Assembly (NCBI RefSeq): GCF_000293805.1
Contig: NZ_AMBZ01000004.1
Coordinates: 579,001-643,000, forward strand
Direction: 5' to 3'
Length of the DNA stretch: 64,000 nt
From: Paenibacillus alvei DSM 29
Lineage (GTDB): Bacteria > Bacillota > Bacilli > Paenibacillales > Paenibacillaceae
Shown here: in pieces, positions 43,015 to 52,957 of the stretch
Numbering within the stretch: the stretch's first letter is position 1
How the letters are laid out: every line of letters starts with the position of its first letter
Made by a program: the position numbers and the translations under genes
The notes under the pieces: generated by a model
What the model was told of the DNA's origin: nothing
What the model saw: only the letters and a program-made list of their open reading frames with translations
The model's database searches: none

Positions 43015-44079
43015 TTAGACGAGATAGAAGGAGACGCCAAGAATCACATACACAGCTAACAGCAGCAGGCCTTCGTACCAGTTCGTACGACCGTCTTGGG
43101 AAATGGATTTGGCTATAAATACAGAGACGCCAATTGCCACCATCTCAATGGTTGTAAATACGATATCCATCGTTTGTCCAAACAGTGTACTGACGAAGAC
43201 GAGCACCGGTGCTACGAACAGTGCAATTTGCAAGCTGCTGCCAATTGCAATTTCGACGGCAGCGCCAATCTTGTTCTTCATGGCCATCATAACTGCCGCG
43301 CTATGTTCTGCAGCATTGCCCACGATCGCAATCACGAATGCCCCTACGAACAGTTCGGATAAGCCGAATTGTGCGGTGAATGAATCCAGGGTGCCAACAA
43401 GCCATTCACTGACGAATGCGACCATGACCGTAGATAGAAGCAGATAAAAGATAGATCTGGATTTGGACCAAGCAGGCTCTTCTTCGGCTTGCTCTTCACC
43501 AACCGCCGATTCGTCTACGAGCATGTCCTTATGCGTAATCATAGAGAACACGAGCCAGAGTAAATAGGCAGCAATCAATACACCTGCTACGATTAAGCTG
43601 AGTGTCTTCGTTCCTTCTGCACTGATGGAATGGGTCGTAAAAAATGCGGCGGGCACAAATAATGCAATGACAGCAAGCAGCATGAGGGAGCCATTCATTC
43701 CGGCAAGCTCAATGTTGAATCGCTGCACTTTAAACTTTAATCCGCCCACGAATAAGCTAAGGCCCAATACAAGCAGCAAGTTGCCGATAATTGCTCCTGT
43801 TAAACTGGCCTTGACCATGTCGAATAGTCCTTCCCGCACAAGGAAGATCGCGATGATAAGCTCAGCTGCATTACCGAAGGTTGCATTTAGGAATCCTCCA
43901 AGTCGCTGGCCTGCATAATGGGATACACTTTCTGTAGATCGTCCGAGGAAGCCCGCCACGAAGATAATCGCGATTGCGGAAATAACGAATTGCACTGTCA
44001 TATTCCAATGGAGGTAATGACCTACCCCGCTTAGGACGAATGTGATGCACAATAGCGCGAAAAACAATCGGTTGCGCAA
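43015..44079 (-). CDS. cax: Calcium/proton antiporter (CaCA family, Cax type)
   Basis: A 354-residue, about 11-helix membrane exchanger that expels Ca2+ in return for protons. The two inverted alpha repeats are clear: FGNAAELII (first) and VGNAAEHSAAV (second), where the Glu residues bind the ion. An acidic loop (EEQAEEEPAW) separates the halves. A GTG three codons upstream is in frame but overlaps AGGAG; TTG 44079, eight bases after AGGAG, is the better start. Single gene. Confidence 0.88.
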   Translation of the reverse strand: MRNRLFFALLCITFVLSGVGHYLHWNMTVQFVISAIAIIFVAGFLGRSTESVSHYAGQRLGGFLNATFGNAAELIIAIFLVREGLFDMVKASLTGAIIGNLLLVLGLSLFVGGLKFKVQRFNIELAGMNGSLMLLAVIALFVPAAFFTTHSISAEGTKTLSLIVAGVLIAAYLLWLVFSMITHKDMLVDESAVGEEQAEEEPAWSKSRSIFYLLLSTVMVAFVSEWLVGTLDSFTAQFGLSELFVGAFVIAIVGNAAEHSAAVMMAMKNKIGAAVEIAIGSSLQIALFVAPVLVFVSTLFGQTMDIVFTTIEMVAIGVSVFIAKSISQDGRTNWYEGLLLLAVYVILGVSFYLV

Positions 44080-44278
44080 ACCGACCACTCCTATCGTTTA
44101 AATTGTTTGGGCCAAAATATCTGATATTTAATATAGCGAACTGATTTTCGTTTGTAAACTATGGCCAATTGATCCATTTTATCGTGCAACATCTGAATTT
44201 GGGGCGAGTTGAATACTCTGTTTGCTTTCATGTTCAATAATCGTCTACAATATAGGTGAGACAGAAAGGAGGATGACG

Positions 44279-44668
44279 ATGGCTGAGGAACAATTGAACA
44301 CACAGGAAGGTAACATTCGGATATCCGACGATGTCGTCGCCACAATCGCTGGTCTTGCTGCGCTTGAAACTCCAGGTATTGCTGCTATGTCAGGCGGACT
44401 GTCCGAAGGTTGGGCGAAGCGATTGAGCGGCAAGAACGTGCAAAAGGGTGTATCTGTAGAGGTAGGTCAAGTGGAAACCGCTATAGATCTGCGAGTGATT
44501 GTCATGTATGGCATGCCAATTCAGGAAGTGTGCCGCCAGTTGCAATTAAACGTCCGCGAAGCGGTTCAGAATATGACCGGACTAGACGTCGTTGAAATTA
44601 ATATTAAGGTAGAGGGCGTCGCATTTAAAGACGAGGAGCTGGAGGAGATTCAGCGAATCACCAAATAG
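44279..44668 (+). CDS. Asp23/Gls24 family envelope-stress protein
   Basis: A 129-residue Asp23/DUF322 protein (as YqhY/YloU). Core NIRISDDVVATIAGLAALETPGIAAM is typical; the C-terminal ENINIKVEGVAF block (VVEINIKVEGVAF) closes the domain. Members sit near fatty acid synthesis or cell-wall genes; here it is alone. Start 44279 is chosen with AAAGGAGG six bases upstream. Confidence 0.88.
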   Translation: MAEEQLNTQEGNIRISDDVVATIAGLAALETPGIAAMSGGLSEGWAKRLSGKNVQKGVSVEVGQVETAIDLRVIVMYGMPIQEVCRQLQLNVREAVQNMTGLDVVEINIKVEGVAFKDEELEEIQRITK

Positions 44669-44695
44669 GCACTTATGCTTGCATGCACAACACAC

Positions 44696-44738
44696 AAAAA
44701 AAGACTACACGGACCTGAGCGGTCGGTAGTCTTTTTTT
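44696..44738. terminator. Bidirectional terminator
   Basis: AAAAAAAGACTAC (44696-44708) pairs with GTAGTCTTTTTTT (44726-44738), between the Asp23 gene and convergent ftsW. Confidence 0.9.
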
Positions 44739-45966
44739 GTTGTTCGTTCGCGAGAATTCGGCAAGCTGCCAACTGGCTTTTTATCATGACTTATCCGATT
44801 GGCCTCGCGGGAGACGCTCAGTAATATGCCGATACTCGCCATCGTAATAAGCAGCGAGGAACCGCCATAACTAATGAGCGGCAGCGTAACACCGGTAATC
44901 GGTATCGTTCTCGTTACGCCTCCAATGTTGATGAAGGCTTGAACGGCAATAATACCGATAATGCCGACGCTCACAAGCGTTCCGTACGTATCCGGGCATC
45001 GGAGGGCGATTATAATACCACGCCAAATGAACATCAAATAGACGATCAGGAAAATGCTTGTTCCAATAAAGCCCCATTCCTCGGCGATGATGGCGAAGAT
45101 GAAGTCATTATACGGATAAGGCAGATACAACAGCTTCTGGATGCTCTGACCGAACCCGGCTCCTGTCCATCCGCCATGAGCGACGGCCTTCAACGATTGA
45201 AGCAAATTATAACTGGTTCCTTGTGCATCTTGAAAAGGATCGAGCCAAGACTGGATGCGGGCGAATTGATATCCGTCCGCCAGCTTCCCGGGCGATAGCA
45301 AAGAATGTAATCCTAAAACGACAATCACACCTGTTAGTCCTACCAACAGGCAATTCATGATGTGCTTCAGGTTGGCTCCGCCTGCAATGACGATTACACC
45401 GGCGCAGGCGGCCAAAATCATCGCAGATCCAAAGTCGGGCTGCAGCATGATCAGGCCGACAACGAAGCCGACGATAATCATGACAGGGAAAAGTCCTTTT
45501 TGAAATCTCGAAATTTCTCGCCCTTCTTGGTTATTAAGGCGGCCAGGTACAGAACAATTGAAATCTTAGCCAATTCCGCCGGCTGTACCCCAATGGTGCC
45601 GCCGATACCGAACCAGCTTCTTGCCCCGTTTCGCTCTTGTCCTATATAAGGAACGAGAGCCAGCATTATAATCGTAACAATAAATAAAGGGATAAATAAC
45701 TTTTTATACATTTTGTACGGGATATTCATTGCAATCAGCATTGCAATCAATCCTAATCCAGCCCACATGAGCTGACGTTTGCCGAAGTAAAGTGCATCGT
45801 GGTTGTATAAAGCAGAAACGGCAGCTAGACTAGAACTCGCACTATACACCATGACGACACCGAATCCTACGAGCAATAAAGTAAGCACGAGCAAGGTGAA
45901 ATCCGGCGTGCCTTTGGCTGGTGGAGACGGGGTATCTCGTTTCATGGGTTTGTATGTTCTACTCAA
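44705..45966 (-). CDS. ftsW: FtsW/RodA peptidoglycan polymerase, one-base frameshift as sequenced
   Basis: A SEDS-family, about 10-helix glycosyltransferase that polymerises septal peptidoglycan with a class B PBP. The N-terminal part (LVLTLLLVGFGVVMVYSASS, to RDFKK) and the C-terminal part (MIIVGFVVGLIMLQPDFGSA, ...ITGVTLPLISYGGSS) are in different frames. One added G at about 45496 (GG to GGG) restores KKGLFPVMIIVG and a 420-residue protein. FtsW is normally essential, so a sequence error is likely. Start is a TTG at 45966, close to the end of the upstream YugN-like gene; the ribosome site is weak and coupling is plausible. ylaN lies nearby. RodA cannot be excluded. Confidence 0.85.
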
Positions 45967-45976
45967 GTGAGAACCA

Positions 45977-46318
45977 CTACGCGCTGAGCGCTTCCTTCAA
46001 TTGATGCAGGCGTTGAGTAGCGGTATTGAGCTGTGCTTGCGGGATCGGGGTTTCATAGTCCAACCCATGCGGGAAAGACGCACGTCCCATGTAGACCGCT
46101 TCAATAGCCAAAACGGCATCGGGCTTCTCGAGCTTGCCTTCTTTCACTCGTGTATTAATACGCAAGTAATAGTCTTCGCTGCCTGCTTCCATCTTCAAGT
46201 CGTATGTAGCACGGTAATACTCCCATTGGCCTCGTACGAAACCGAGCTTTTCCATTGCTTCGTCAAGATAAGCAAGGTCGGATTCAAGCCCAATCAGGCC
46301 AGAATTTTCGATTATCAT
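45977..46318 (-). CDS. YugN-like family protein
   Basis: A 113-residue soluble protein. ESDLAYLDEAMEKLGFVRGQWEYYRATYD and FPHGLDYE match the YugN-like family, of unknown function, common in Bacillales. AAGGAGG before the ATG. Ten bases upstream of ftsW on the same strand, so they form a two-gene unit. Confidence 0.78.
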   Translation of the reverse strand: MIIENSGLIGLESDLAYLDEAMEKLGFVRGQWEYYRATYDLKMEAGSEDYYLRINTRVKEGKLEKPDAVLAIEAVYMGRASFPHGLDYETPIPQAQLNTATQRLHQLKEALSA

Positions 46319-46531
46319 GTACCACTTTCCTCCTTCGAGTTCTCGTCTACCTTATAAGTACAACCATCTTTACTCATTTCCATGATAGTATGTTTCCTAC
46401 GCTTGCGCAAGAGATCCCTAGCGTGGTTACCGCATGAACCGGCGCATCGGTCAAAATCATGCAAAGATATCTACGGTAGATTACGGGGGTATGGTACAAT
46501 ATTGGAAATGTGAAGGTAGGGGGAGAGAAGG

Positions 46532-47722
46532 ATGAGTGTGTCTCAAGCATCGTCCTTATGGAAGGAAGCTTTGTCAACACAGTTTGAGCAGACGATCGCA
46601 TGGCGGCGTTATTTGCATCAGAATCCGGAACTGTCCTATGAAGAGTCGAAAACAGCCACATTTGTAGCGAATCAGTTGCGTTCCTTCGGAATTGAGGTTG
46701 AAACCGGCATTGGCGGAAATGGTCTGATAGGCCGGATTCGCAACGGCGATGGTGCTGTCGTTGCTCTGCGCGCAGACATGGATGCGCTTCCGATTCAAGA
46801 TGAGAAGCAGTGCGATTATCGCTCACAGGTTCCTGGCGTCATGCATGCATGTGGTCATGATGGGCACACAGCTACGCTGCTGTCGGTAGCCAAAGTGTTG
46901 TCAGAGCAGCGCAGCCTATGGACGGGAGAAATTCGATTGCTGTTCCAGCCTGCGGAAGAGGTTAGTCCTGGCGGGGCCCAGGCGATGATTCGTGATGGAG
47001 CGCTCGAAGGTGTGAATCGGATCTATGGCGTTCATCTGTGGACGCCGATTCCTACAGGCATTGTAGCTACACGCGAAGGATCGATGATGGCAGCTGTAGA
47101 TGATTTCCGCTTGACGATTGCAGGGAAGGGCGGTCATGGGGGGATGCCGCATTTATGTACGGATGCCGTCCTTATTGGGGCATCGCTTGTACAGCAGCTG
47201 CAGTCGATTGTGAGCCGCAATGTATCTCCGCTTCAGCCGGCTGTTATATCTGTGGGCTCTCTTCAGGCAGGCACGACACAGAATATTATTGCTGATCGAG
47301 CTGAACTGAAGGGGACGATTCGTTCCTTCGATCCAGAAGTTCGACAGCTGCTACGGCAGCGCTTCGAACGTATTGTAGAGCTGACGTGCGCGATGCATGA
47401 AGCCGAATATGAGATGGAATTCCGTGTTGGCTATCCAGCACTTGTTAATGATGGCAGCGAGGCTGAACGCGTATTCCGCATTGCAGATGAAGTGGTCGGT
47501 CAAGATTGCGTTCGGGAAGCAGAAATGATGATGCCTGCTGAAGATTTTGCCTATTATGTAAAGCAGATACCGGGTTGCTTCGTACTTGTAGGAGCGGGAA
47601 ATGAGGATCATGCTCGTTATCCACACCACCATCCGAAGTTCGATTTTGAGGAGTCTGCCATGCTGATTGCGGGGCAAATGTTAATCGGATTAGCAATGGA
47701 TGCATTAGCCGAGCAAAAGTAA
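46532..47722 (+). CDS. M20-family amidohydrolase (N-acyl-amino acid hydrolase)
   Basis: A 396-residue zinc amidohydrolase of the M20D/IAL branch, likely hydrolysing N-acetyl or N-acyl amino acids. Metal site: HACGHDGHTATLL (His, Asp), FQPAEEVSPGGAQ (Glu), and the lid domain LTIAGKGGHGGMPHLCTDAV. The final His is in RYPHHHPKFDF. AGGGGGAGAG before ATG. Single gene. Confidence 0.9.
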   Translation: MSVSQASSLWKEALSTQFEQTIAWRRYLHQNPELSYEESKTATFVANQLRSFGIEVETGIGGNGLIGRIRNGDGAVVALRADMDALPIQDEKQCDYRSQVPGVMHACGHDGHTATLLSVAKVLSEQRSLWTGEIRLLFQPAEEVSPGGAQAMIRDGALEGVNRIYGVHLWTPIPTGIVATREGSMMAAVDDFRLTIAGKGGHGGMPHLCTDAVLIGASLVQQLQSIVSRNVSPLQPAVISVGSLQAGTTQNIIADRAELKGTIRSFDPEVRQLLRQRFERIVELTCAMHEAEYEMEFRVGYPALVNDGSEAERVFRIADEVVGQDCVREAEMMMPAEDFAYYVKQIPGCFVLVGAGNEDHARYPHHHPKFDFEESAMLIAGQMLIGLAMDALAEQK

Positions 47723-47905
47723 CCATTGGTTGCATGTGATATAGTAGTATAGAATACGTAACGGGATTAATCTGTAGTAAAAACATGTAAATGGCTGATA
47801 TTTAAAATGAATGAGCATTAGATCGCACTATGCCGAAGAAGTGATTGGCTCGCTTGGATATGTTTCGCCAATTGGGGCATCCTATGCCTGAATAGGAGGA
47901 TGCTG

Positions 47906-48331
47906 ATGTCAACGGTACAAGAGGTAATGACGACAACCTGTGCCACATGCACAGTATTGGACAACATTTATGAGGCAGCCGTCAAAATGAAGCAATATGA
48001 TACGGGATTTATTCCGATTGTAGATGGTGAACGGCTCGTTGGGGCAGTAACGGATCGGGATTTGGTGCTGCGCGGGATTGCGAGCAAGCACCCAGGCTCG
48101 ACGCGCATTTCGCATATTATGACAGAAGAACTGGTTAGTATATCGCCGGATGCGACGATTGATGAAGCAGCAGCGTTAATGGCTGAGCAGCAGGTTCGCC
48201 GACTGCCTGTAGTGAAGAACGGCAAGCTCGTAGGAATCGTATCGATCGGTGATCTAGCGAAGCGGACACCGTTCGCCGATGAAGCAGGTCAGGCGCTCAG
48301 CGAGATATCTGAATCGCCTTATACACATTAG
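47906..48331 (+). CDS. CBS-pair domain protein
   Basis: A 141-residue stand-alone CBS pair (two repeats: IVDGERLVGAVTDRDLVLRG and VVKNGKLVGIVSIGDLAKR). Such proteins bind adenylates such as AMP, ATP or SAM and regulate partners; none is identifiable. AGGAGG six bases before ATG 47906; an ATG two codons upstream overlaps the site. No acu genes adjacent, so it is not the acuB product. Confidence 0.88.
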   Translation: MSTVQEVMTTTCATCTVLDNIYEAAVKMKQYDTGFIPIVDGERLVGAVTDRDLVLRGIASKHPGSTRISHIMTEELVSISPDATIDEAAALMAEQQVRRLPVVKNGKLVGIVSIGDLAKRTPFADEAGQALSEISESPYTH

Positions 48332-48495
48332 GGCTAGTTAAGGACACAGGAACAGTTCATCTCGTCTTCTGCTATAGGGGAGAGATGAACTTTTTTGCAT
48401 TCTGCGGCCTCATAAGAAGGGCGTTGGAATACAGCTTTACACTAGGTGAAATAGTTTGACTTGATTGATGAAGAAAACGAGGGGAGGTGCAACAA

Positions 48496-50202
48496 ATGGC
48501 AAGAGAGACGTTTGCACTTGTTGTGCAGCAGGATATGACGATATTGGTTAATGCGCAGTCTACCAGTTATTCAGACATTCGCCGTGCCCTACTGGGATTT
48601 GCAGAGTTAATGAAGCATCCGCAAGGACTCCATACCTTTCGTATGACCCCAATCACGCTGTGGAATGCTGCGGCGAGCGGGAAGACTGCGGAGATGGTAT
48701 GCGCGGTGCTGGATACATATGCGACATACCCTGTTCCTGTAAAGGTCAAGCAAGAGATCGCGATGTGGATGGGGCGGTATGGCTTATTCGTTCTGCATGG
48801 AGAAGAGCGAGATGCGAGCATCACCCTGCACGCCAAGGATCCTAAAGTGTTGGATCGGATGCTATCGGATCGGGAGGTAGGCAGACTTTTTACAGGGAAG
48901 CCGCAGGATGGAATTGTAGCGATATTAGCGAAGCACCGTGGCCGCTTGAAGCGAGCGCTTGCCAATGCTGGGTATCCGATCGTGGACAGGGTTGGTTACA
49001 GAGATGGAGAGCCGCTTGATTTTCAATTGAAAGAGCAGGGGGGCTTTCAAGTACGGGATTACCAGCGCGAAGCTGTGCAGGCATTTATCGGCAGCGCGAA
49101 GCGTGCAGCTGGAGATGGCGTCATTGTGCTGCCGTGTGGGGCGGGCAAAACGATCGTTGGAATAACCGCCATGACAGAATTACAAAGCGAGACCTTAATT
49201 CTAACCTCGAACACGACTTCCGTGAAGCAGTGGAAGCGGGAGATTTTAACCCGGACGACATTGTTGGATGAACAAGTTGGTGAATATACCGGTAAATCCA
49301 AGCAAGTAAGACCTGTTACAATATCTACCTATCAGATGATGACCTACCGTCAGGATAAAGAACGTGAGTGCCAGCATATGCACCTGTTCCATGAGCGGGA
49401 TTGGGGGTTGATCATCTATGATGAAGTACATTTGCTTCCGGCTCCGGTATTTCGCACGACGGCTGATTTGCAGGCCACACGGCGGCTTGGCTTGACTGCT
49501 ACGCTCGTCCGTGAAGATGGCTGCGAACGGGATGTATTTTCCCTAATTGGCCCAAAGCGGTACGAACTGCCCTGGAAGGAGCTGGAGCAGGACGGGTGGA
49601 TCGCAGAGGTCGATTGCGTGGAAGTGCGAGTGCCTTTGTCAGAGGAAGGCAGGAAGTATTATCTTCAAGCGGGAGAGCGAGATAAGGCAAGGATCGCTGG
49701 AGAGAATGAATTGAAGATAGAAGCGGTAAAGCGGATCTTGAAGCGCCATCCGAAGCTTCCAACGTTGATTATCGGACAATACTTGCAGCAGTTGGATCGG
49801 TTGTCACAATCTTTGTCAGCACCTGTACTGACAGGAAAAACACCGCAAGAAGAACGTGAGCAGCTGTATGCTCAGTTCAAGCAAGGCTCGATAGAGGTGC
49901 TTATTGTCTCCAAGGTTGCTAATTTTGCTGTAGATTTGCCGGATGCAACGGTAGCTATTCAAGTGTCAGGAAGCTTCGGTTCGAGACAAGAAGAGGCCCA
50001 GCGGCTTGGGCGGCTGCTTCGTCCCAAGGCGGATGGCAGACAAGCCAGTTTCTATTCGGTCGTAAGCGAGGATACAAAGGAACGGGATTATGCGATGAAG
50101 CGGCAGCGGTTTCTAGTAGAGCAAGGGTATCAATATGCAATTGAGCAGCAGGAGGACTGTCATGAATACGTATCAACTATGGAAGCGAATGGAACAAAAT
50201 AA
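48496..50202 (+). CDS. XPB-type DNA helicase
   Basis: An SF2 helicase of the XPB/ERCC3 branch, expected to unwind DNA with 3'-5' polarity, perhaps in repair or transcription-linked processes. Layout in 568 residues: N-terminal domain (1-180) like the XPB damage-recognition module, Walker A PCGAGKT (about 213-219), DEVH (309-312), RED motif LTATLVRED (about 333-341), and helicase C-terminal domain with QRLGRLLRPK. GGGGAGG before ATG 48496. The next gene overlaps by 41 bases, so they are coupled. Bacterial XPBs are sporadic; this pair resembles the mycobacterial arrangement. Confidence 0.88.
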   Translation: MARETFALVVQQDMTILVNAQSTSYSDIRRALLGFAELMKHPQGLHTFRMTPITLWNAAASGKTAEMVCAVLDTYATYPVPVKVKQEIAMWMGRYGLFVLHGEERDASITLHAKDPKVLDRMLSDREVGRLFTGKPQDGIVAILAKHRGRLKRALANAGYPIVDRVGYRDGEPLDFQLKEQGGFQVRDYQREAVQAFIGSAKRAAGDGVIVLPCGAGKTIVGITAMTELQSETLILTSNTTSVKQWKREILTRTTLLDEQVGEYTGKSKQVRPVTISTYQMMTYRQDKERECQHMHLFHERDWGLIIYDEVHLLPAPVFRTTADLQATRRLGLTATLVREDGCERDVFSLIGPKRYELPWKELEQDGWIAEVDCVEVRVPLSEEGRKYYLQAGERDKARIAGENELKIEAVKRILKRHPKLPTLIIGQYLQQLDRLSQSLSAPVLTGKTPQEEREQLYAQFKQGSIEVLIVSKVANFAVDLPDATVAIQVSGSFGSRQEEAQRLGRLLRPKADGRQASFYSVVSEDTKERDYAMKRQRFLVEQGYQYAIEQQEDCHEYVSTMEANGTK

Positions 50203-52141
50203 GGAGCATTCATTCAGCCAGCAATGGCAAAAATTCAGCGACAATCCTGTTCAGATTGTCGAGGCTTATGCAGCGCTGCCGGAGGAGCATAGAGCCTCGT
50301 ATGATGTCATGTTCAATCGAACGGCTACGCTTCCTTTCGCATTAGACGCATTGCACAAATGGCACGGTCCTATGGCAACAGGTGCAATGCTGCGTGCCGC
50401 TTGCGGCCCATTATTGAAATCAGGTTTATTGGCGAGTGTGCGGACAACCTGGGGAGAACGGCTCTTTTTTATTCCTAAGGATGTTTATGAGCGCCTGCTT
50501 GCATTTCGATTAGATAGAATGGACTTGGAAAATGTCCCTCAGTCCAAGGGGACGAAGTCAGGAGATGAATGGCTGTACTCACTTCAACCCCTTGATGGAA
50601 GCAATGTCATATCGGTAGAATCCTCCAAGGGAATGTTGAGGGACTTGTTCCAACTCCTTGTGTATGCGCTGAATGAAGGACTGCCTCTTACGGCCAAGGG
50701 AGTACTGCATAAAAGGGCGATCTCAAGGCTCGATTCCTTGCTTTGTCTGCATGGACAGGTATTTGCTGGCTGGAACGTCAAAATACCTTTCGCTGAGTCG
50801 ATGCCGATACATGTAGCCATTGTGCTTGATACGGCACTTCGACTTGGGCTGCTGCGCAAAGATGCAACAAGCTATACAGTGGAGAACGACCAATTGAAAA
50901 AGTGGCTCAACTTGCCTTCACAGGAAGCGCTGCGGGCAATTGCCGAGGTTGTCATTGAGCACTATTTACCAAATGAGGCATTGATAAGACATGTTGCATA
51001 TGCGGTGCTCCATTTCGGAAGGATGGGTAAGTGGAGCTCGGATGAAATTGTCGGACATGCCTGTCGTGATCTCGGATGGCTCGATATTGGGAATGTCACA
51101 TTTGACACAGTGCGGCAGCAAATAAAGGAGTGGCTGCGTACATCCCATGCATTAGGGCTGTGCGATGTCGGGGAAGCTGATGACTGCTGGATGTTCCGCA
51201 CTGTGTATCAAGAAGAGGATGAACAGGAACGGGTTCTATTTGTACAACCGGATTTCGAGATTATGGTGCCTCCTCATGCTTCGTTTCTCATCCGCTTCGA
51301 ATTGGAGGTATTTGCCCAGCTATGGAATTCCGACCAGATGGATACCTATCGTCTTACCCGCGAATCGTTCGAAAACGGATTGGAGCACGGTCGGTCGGTT
51401 CAATCCGTTCTCTCCTTCCTAGAGAGGTGTTCGTTGACTGGGGTGCCGGATCCAGTACGTGACGCTATCGAAATGTGGGGGCGACAATACGGAAGAATTC
51501 AGTTCTCGGAAGTGGTTCTTCTTCGTTGTGCAGACTCGGATACGGCCCAAGCTGTGCAATCAGCGATGGAAAGTTCCGAGGTGCTCAGGAACTGGCTTGT
51601 TCCAATAAGCTCTGAAGATTACATTGTAGATCGAGATCATGTGGATGAGGTTGAGAGTCAACTGATTCGTTTCGAATTGCCGCCCTTAAAGCGCTGGGGC
51701 GGTGAGGAACGAAGACGTATGCCGAAGCTGTGGCAGGATGGGAATCATGGGCAAGTGGCGGAGGAAGCGGATCTTAAAGGGCCAGTTTACAGTCCATCCT
51801 CATTGCAGTATTATGAAATGGATACCGGTTTACTCGCACAAGATGCAGAAGAGGCTAGTTATAATGATATTTCCGGCCAGTGGACGAAGGCTTTGCGATC
51901 CTATCATACCTCGACGAAGCGGGATATGGTGATGGCTGCTATCCGGCATCAGACACAGCTTGAAGTTGAGGAAGAGGGAAGATTACAGGTAATCGTTCCG
52001 TTGACCTCAACAAGTTCTGATGACCTGGGCTGGGCGATAACGGCTTACGTGCTGCCTTGCTTGTCAAGTGACAAGCCGGTTCAATTGTCTCCTGAGAAGT
52101 GGGACAGGGTACGCTTGATCGTACCCGAGGGGCTGCTGTAG
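50162..52141 (+). CDS. Helicase-associated (XPB partner) protein
   Basis: A 659-residue protein, low similarity but with the layout of the helicase C-3 / XPB-Ssl2 N-terminal-like domain family, encoded next to bacterial XPB. Several winged-helix-like repeats are suggested (LRKDATSYTVEND; FGRMGKWSSDEIV), followed by a segment like LFVQPDFEIMVPPHASFLIRFELE that is characteristic of the family. No nuclease or ATPase motif is visible. AGGAGG precedes ATG 50162, inside the end of the helicase gene. It probably forms a complex with the helicase; that is inference from overlap. Confidence 0.75.
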   Translation: MNTYQLWKRMEQNKEHSFSQQWQKFSDNPVQIVEAYAALPEEHRASYDVMFNRTATLPFALDALHKWHGPMATGAMLRAACGPLLKSGLLASVRTTWGERLFFIPKDVYERLLAFRLDRMDLENVPQSKGTKSGDEWLYSLQPLDGSNVISVESSKGMLRDLFQLLVYALNEGLPLTAKGVLHKRAISRLDSLLCLHGQVFAGWNVKIPFAESMPIHVAIVLDTALRLGLLRKDATSYTVENDQLKKWLNLPSQEALRAIAEVVIEHYLPNEALIRHVAYAVLHFGRMGKWSSDEIVGHACRDLGWLDIGNVTFDTVRQQIKEWLRTSHALGLCDVGEADDCWMFRTVYQEEDEQERVLFVQPDFEIMVPPHASFLIRFELEVFAQLWNSDQMDTYRLTRESFENGLEHGRSVQSVLSFLERCSLTGVPDPVRDAIEMWGRQYGRIQFSEVVLLRCADSDTAQAVQSAMESSEVLRNWLVPISSEDYIVDRDHVDEVESQLIRFELPPLKRWGGEERRRMPKLWQDGNHGQVAEEADLKGPVYSPSSLQYYEMDTGLLAQDAEEASYNDISGQWTKALRSYHTSTKRDMVMAAIRHQTQLEVEEEGRLQVIVPLTSTSSDDLGWAITAYVLPCLSSDKPVQLSPEKWDRVRLIVPEGLL

Positions 52142-52197
52142 GGTTGGACTGCTCTGTCCCTCATCGTACTACTCTACAAAGAATTGAGCGTGATAAC

Positions 52198-52650
52198 GTG
52201 CCAATAGAAGAAAAACAAGATGTTGCCGATATGGCCGTTCTGCTCACCAATGCATATGAATTAGGCGACATGATCAACCAGTCGATAGAGGTTGCCGATT
52301 ATGTGATGTGGAAAGAACGCATGGAAGGCAATGAGCAGGTAAAGCAGCTCGTACGCGAATTTGCCCGCAAGAAGGAACGCTTCGAAGAGGCGGAGCGGTT
52401 CGGCCACTTCCATCCCGATTATCATAAGGCAAAGGATGAAGTGCTCGCTGTACAACAAGAGCTGGAGTCTATAGAAGCAGTATATCAATTCAAGCAAGCC
52501 GAGGAAGCAGTTGATAAGCTGCTGCATCACTTGTCAGAAACAATTGCTCTTGCCGTGTCTGAAACGATCAAGGTGCCGAGCAATGATCCACAGCCGAAGG
52601 GTGGATGTGGTAGCGGCGGATGCAGCGGTGGTTGCAGCAGCTGTTCCTAG
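52198..52650 (+). CDS. ylbF: YlbF family RNase Y regulator
   Basis: A 150-residue helical protein of the YlbF/YmcA family. In Bacillus YlbF, YmcA and YaaT form a complex with Fe-S clusters that tunes RNase Y, biofilm and sporulation. Central motif RFGHFHPDYHKAKDEV, and Cys-rich tail GGCGSGGCSGGCSSCS, a cluster ligand set. Start is likely GTG 52198 behind a weak GAGCGTGAT; ATG 52231 is in frame but has no site. It follows the helicase pair by 56 bases and precedes ylbG, as in Bacillus. Confidence 0.85.
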   Translation: MPIEEKQDVADMAVLLTNAYELGDMINQSIEVADYVMWKERMEGNEQVKQLVREFARKKERFEEAERFGHFHPDYHKAKDEVLAVQQELESIEAVYQFKQAEEAVDKLLHHLSETIALAVSETIKVPSNDPQPKGGCGSGGCSGGCSSCS

Positions 52651-52677
52651 TAGAACGGCAGGGGGAGGGCAAGTGTT

Positions 52678-52941
52678 ATGGTTCCTGAACGGACGGGGTA
52701 TATCGTATGGGTAAGCGATGTGAAGGCTGCTCGTAACTTGGATAAATATGGGACGCTTCATTATGTGTCAAAGAAAATGCAATATGCCGTCTTATACGTG
52801 AACGCGGAAAAGGCGGAAGATACAGTTAAAAATATGAAGCGCCTAAATTATGTAAAGAAAATCGAGCGCTCGTATCGCAACGAGATTAAAACGGAATACA
52901 GCAAGGATGTTCCAGATAAAACTCGTTTTTACGGAATGTAA
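52678..52941 (+). CDS. ylbG: YlbG family protein (DUF2129)
   Basis: An 87-residue protein, DUF2129/UPF0298. RTGYIVWVSDVKAARNLDKYG and MKRLNYVKKIERSYR are typical. Function unknown; conserved next to ylbF across Bacillales, so a related RNA-metabolism role is guessed. GGGGGAGGG before ATG. 27 bases after ylbF. Confidence 0.85.
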   Translation: MVPERTGYIVWVSDVKAARNLDKYGTLHYVSKKMQYAVLYVNAEKAEDTVKNMKRLNYVKKIERSYRNEIKTEYSKDVPDKTRFYGM

Positions 52942-52957
52942 TGGTAGTAACGGATAT

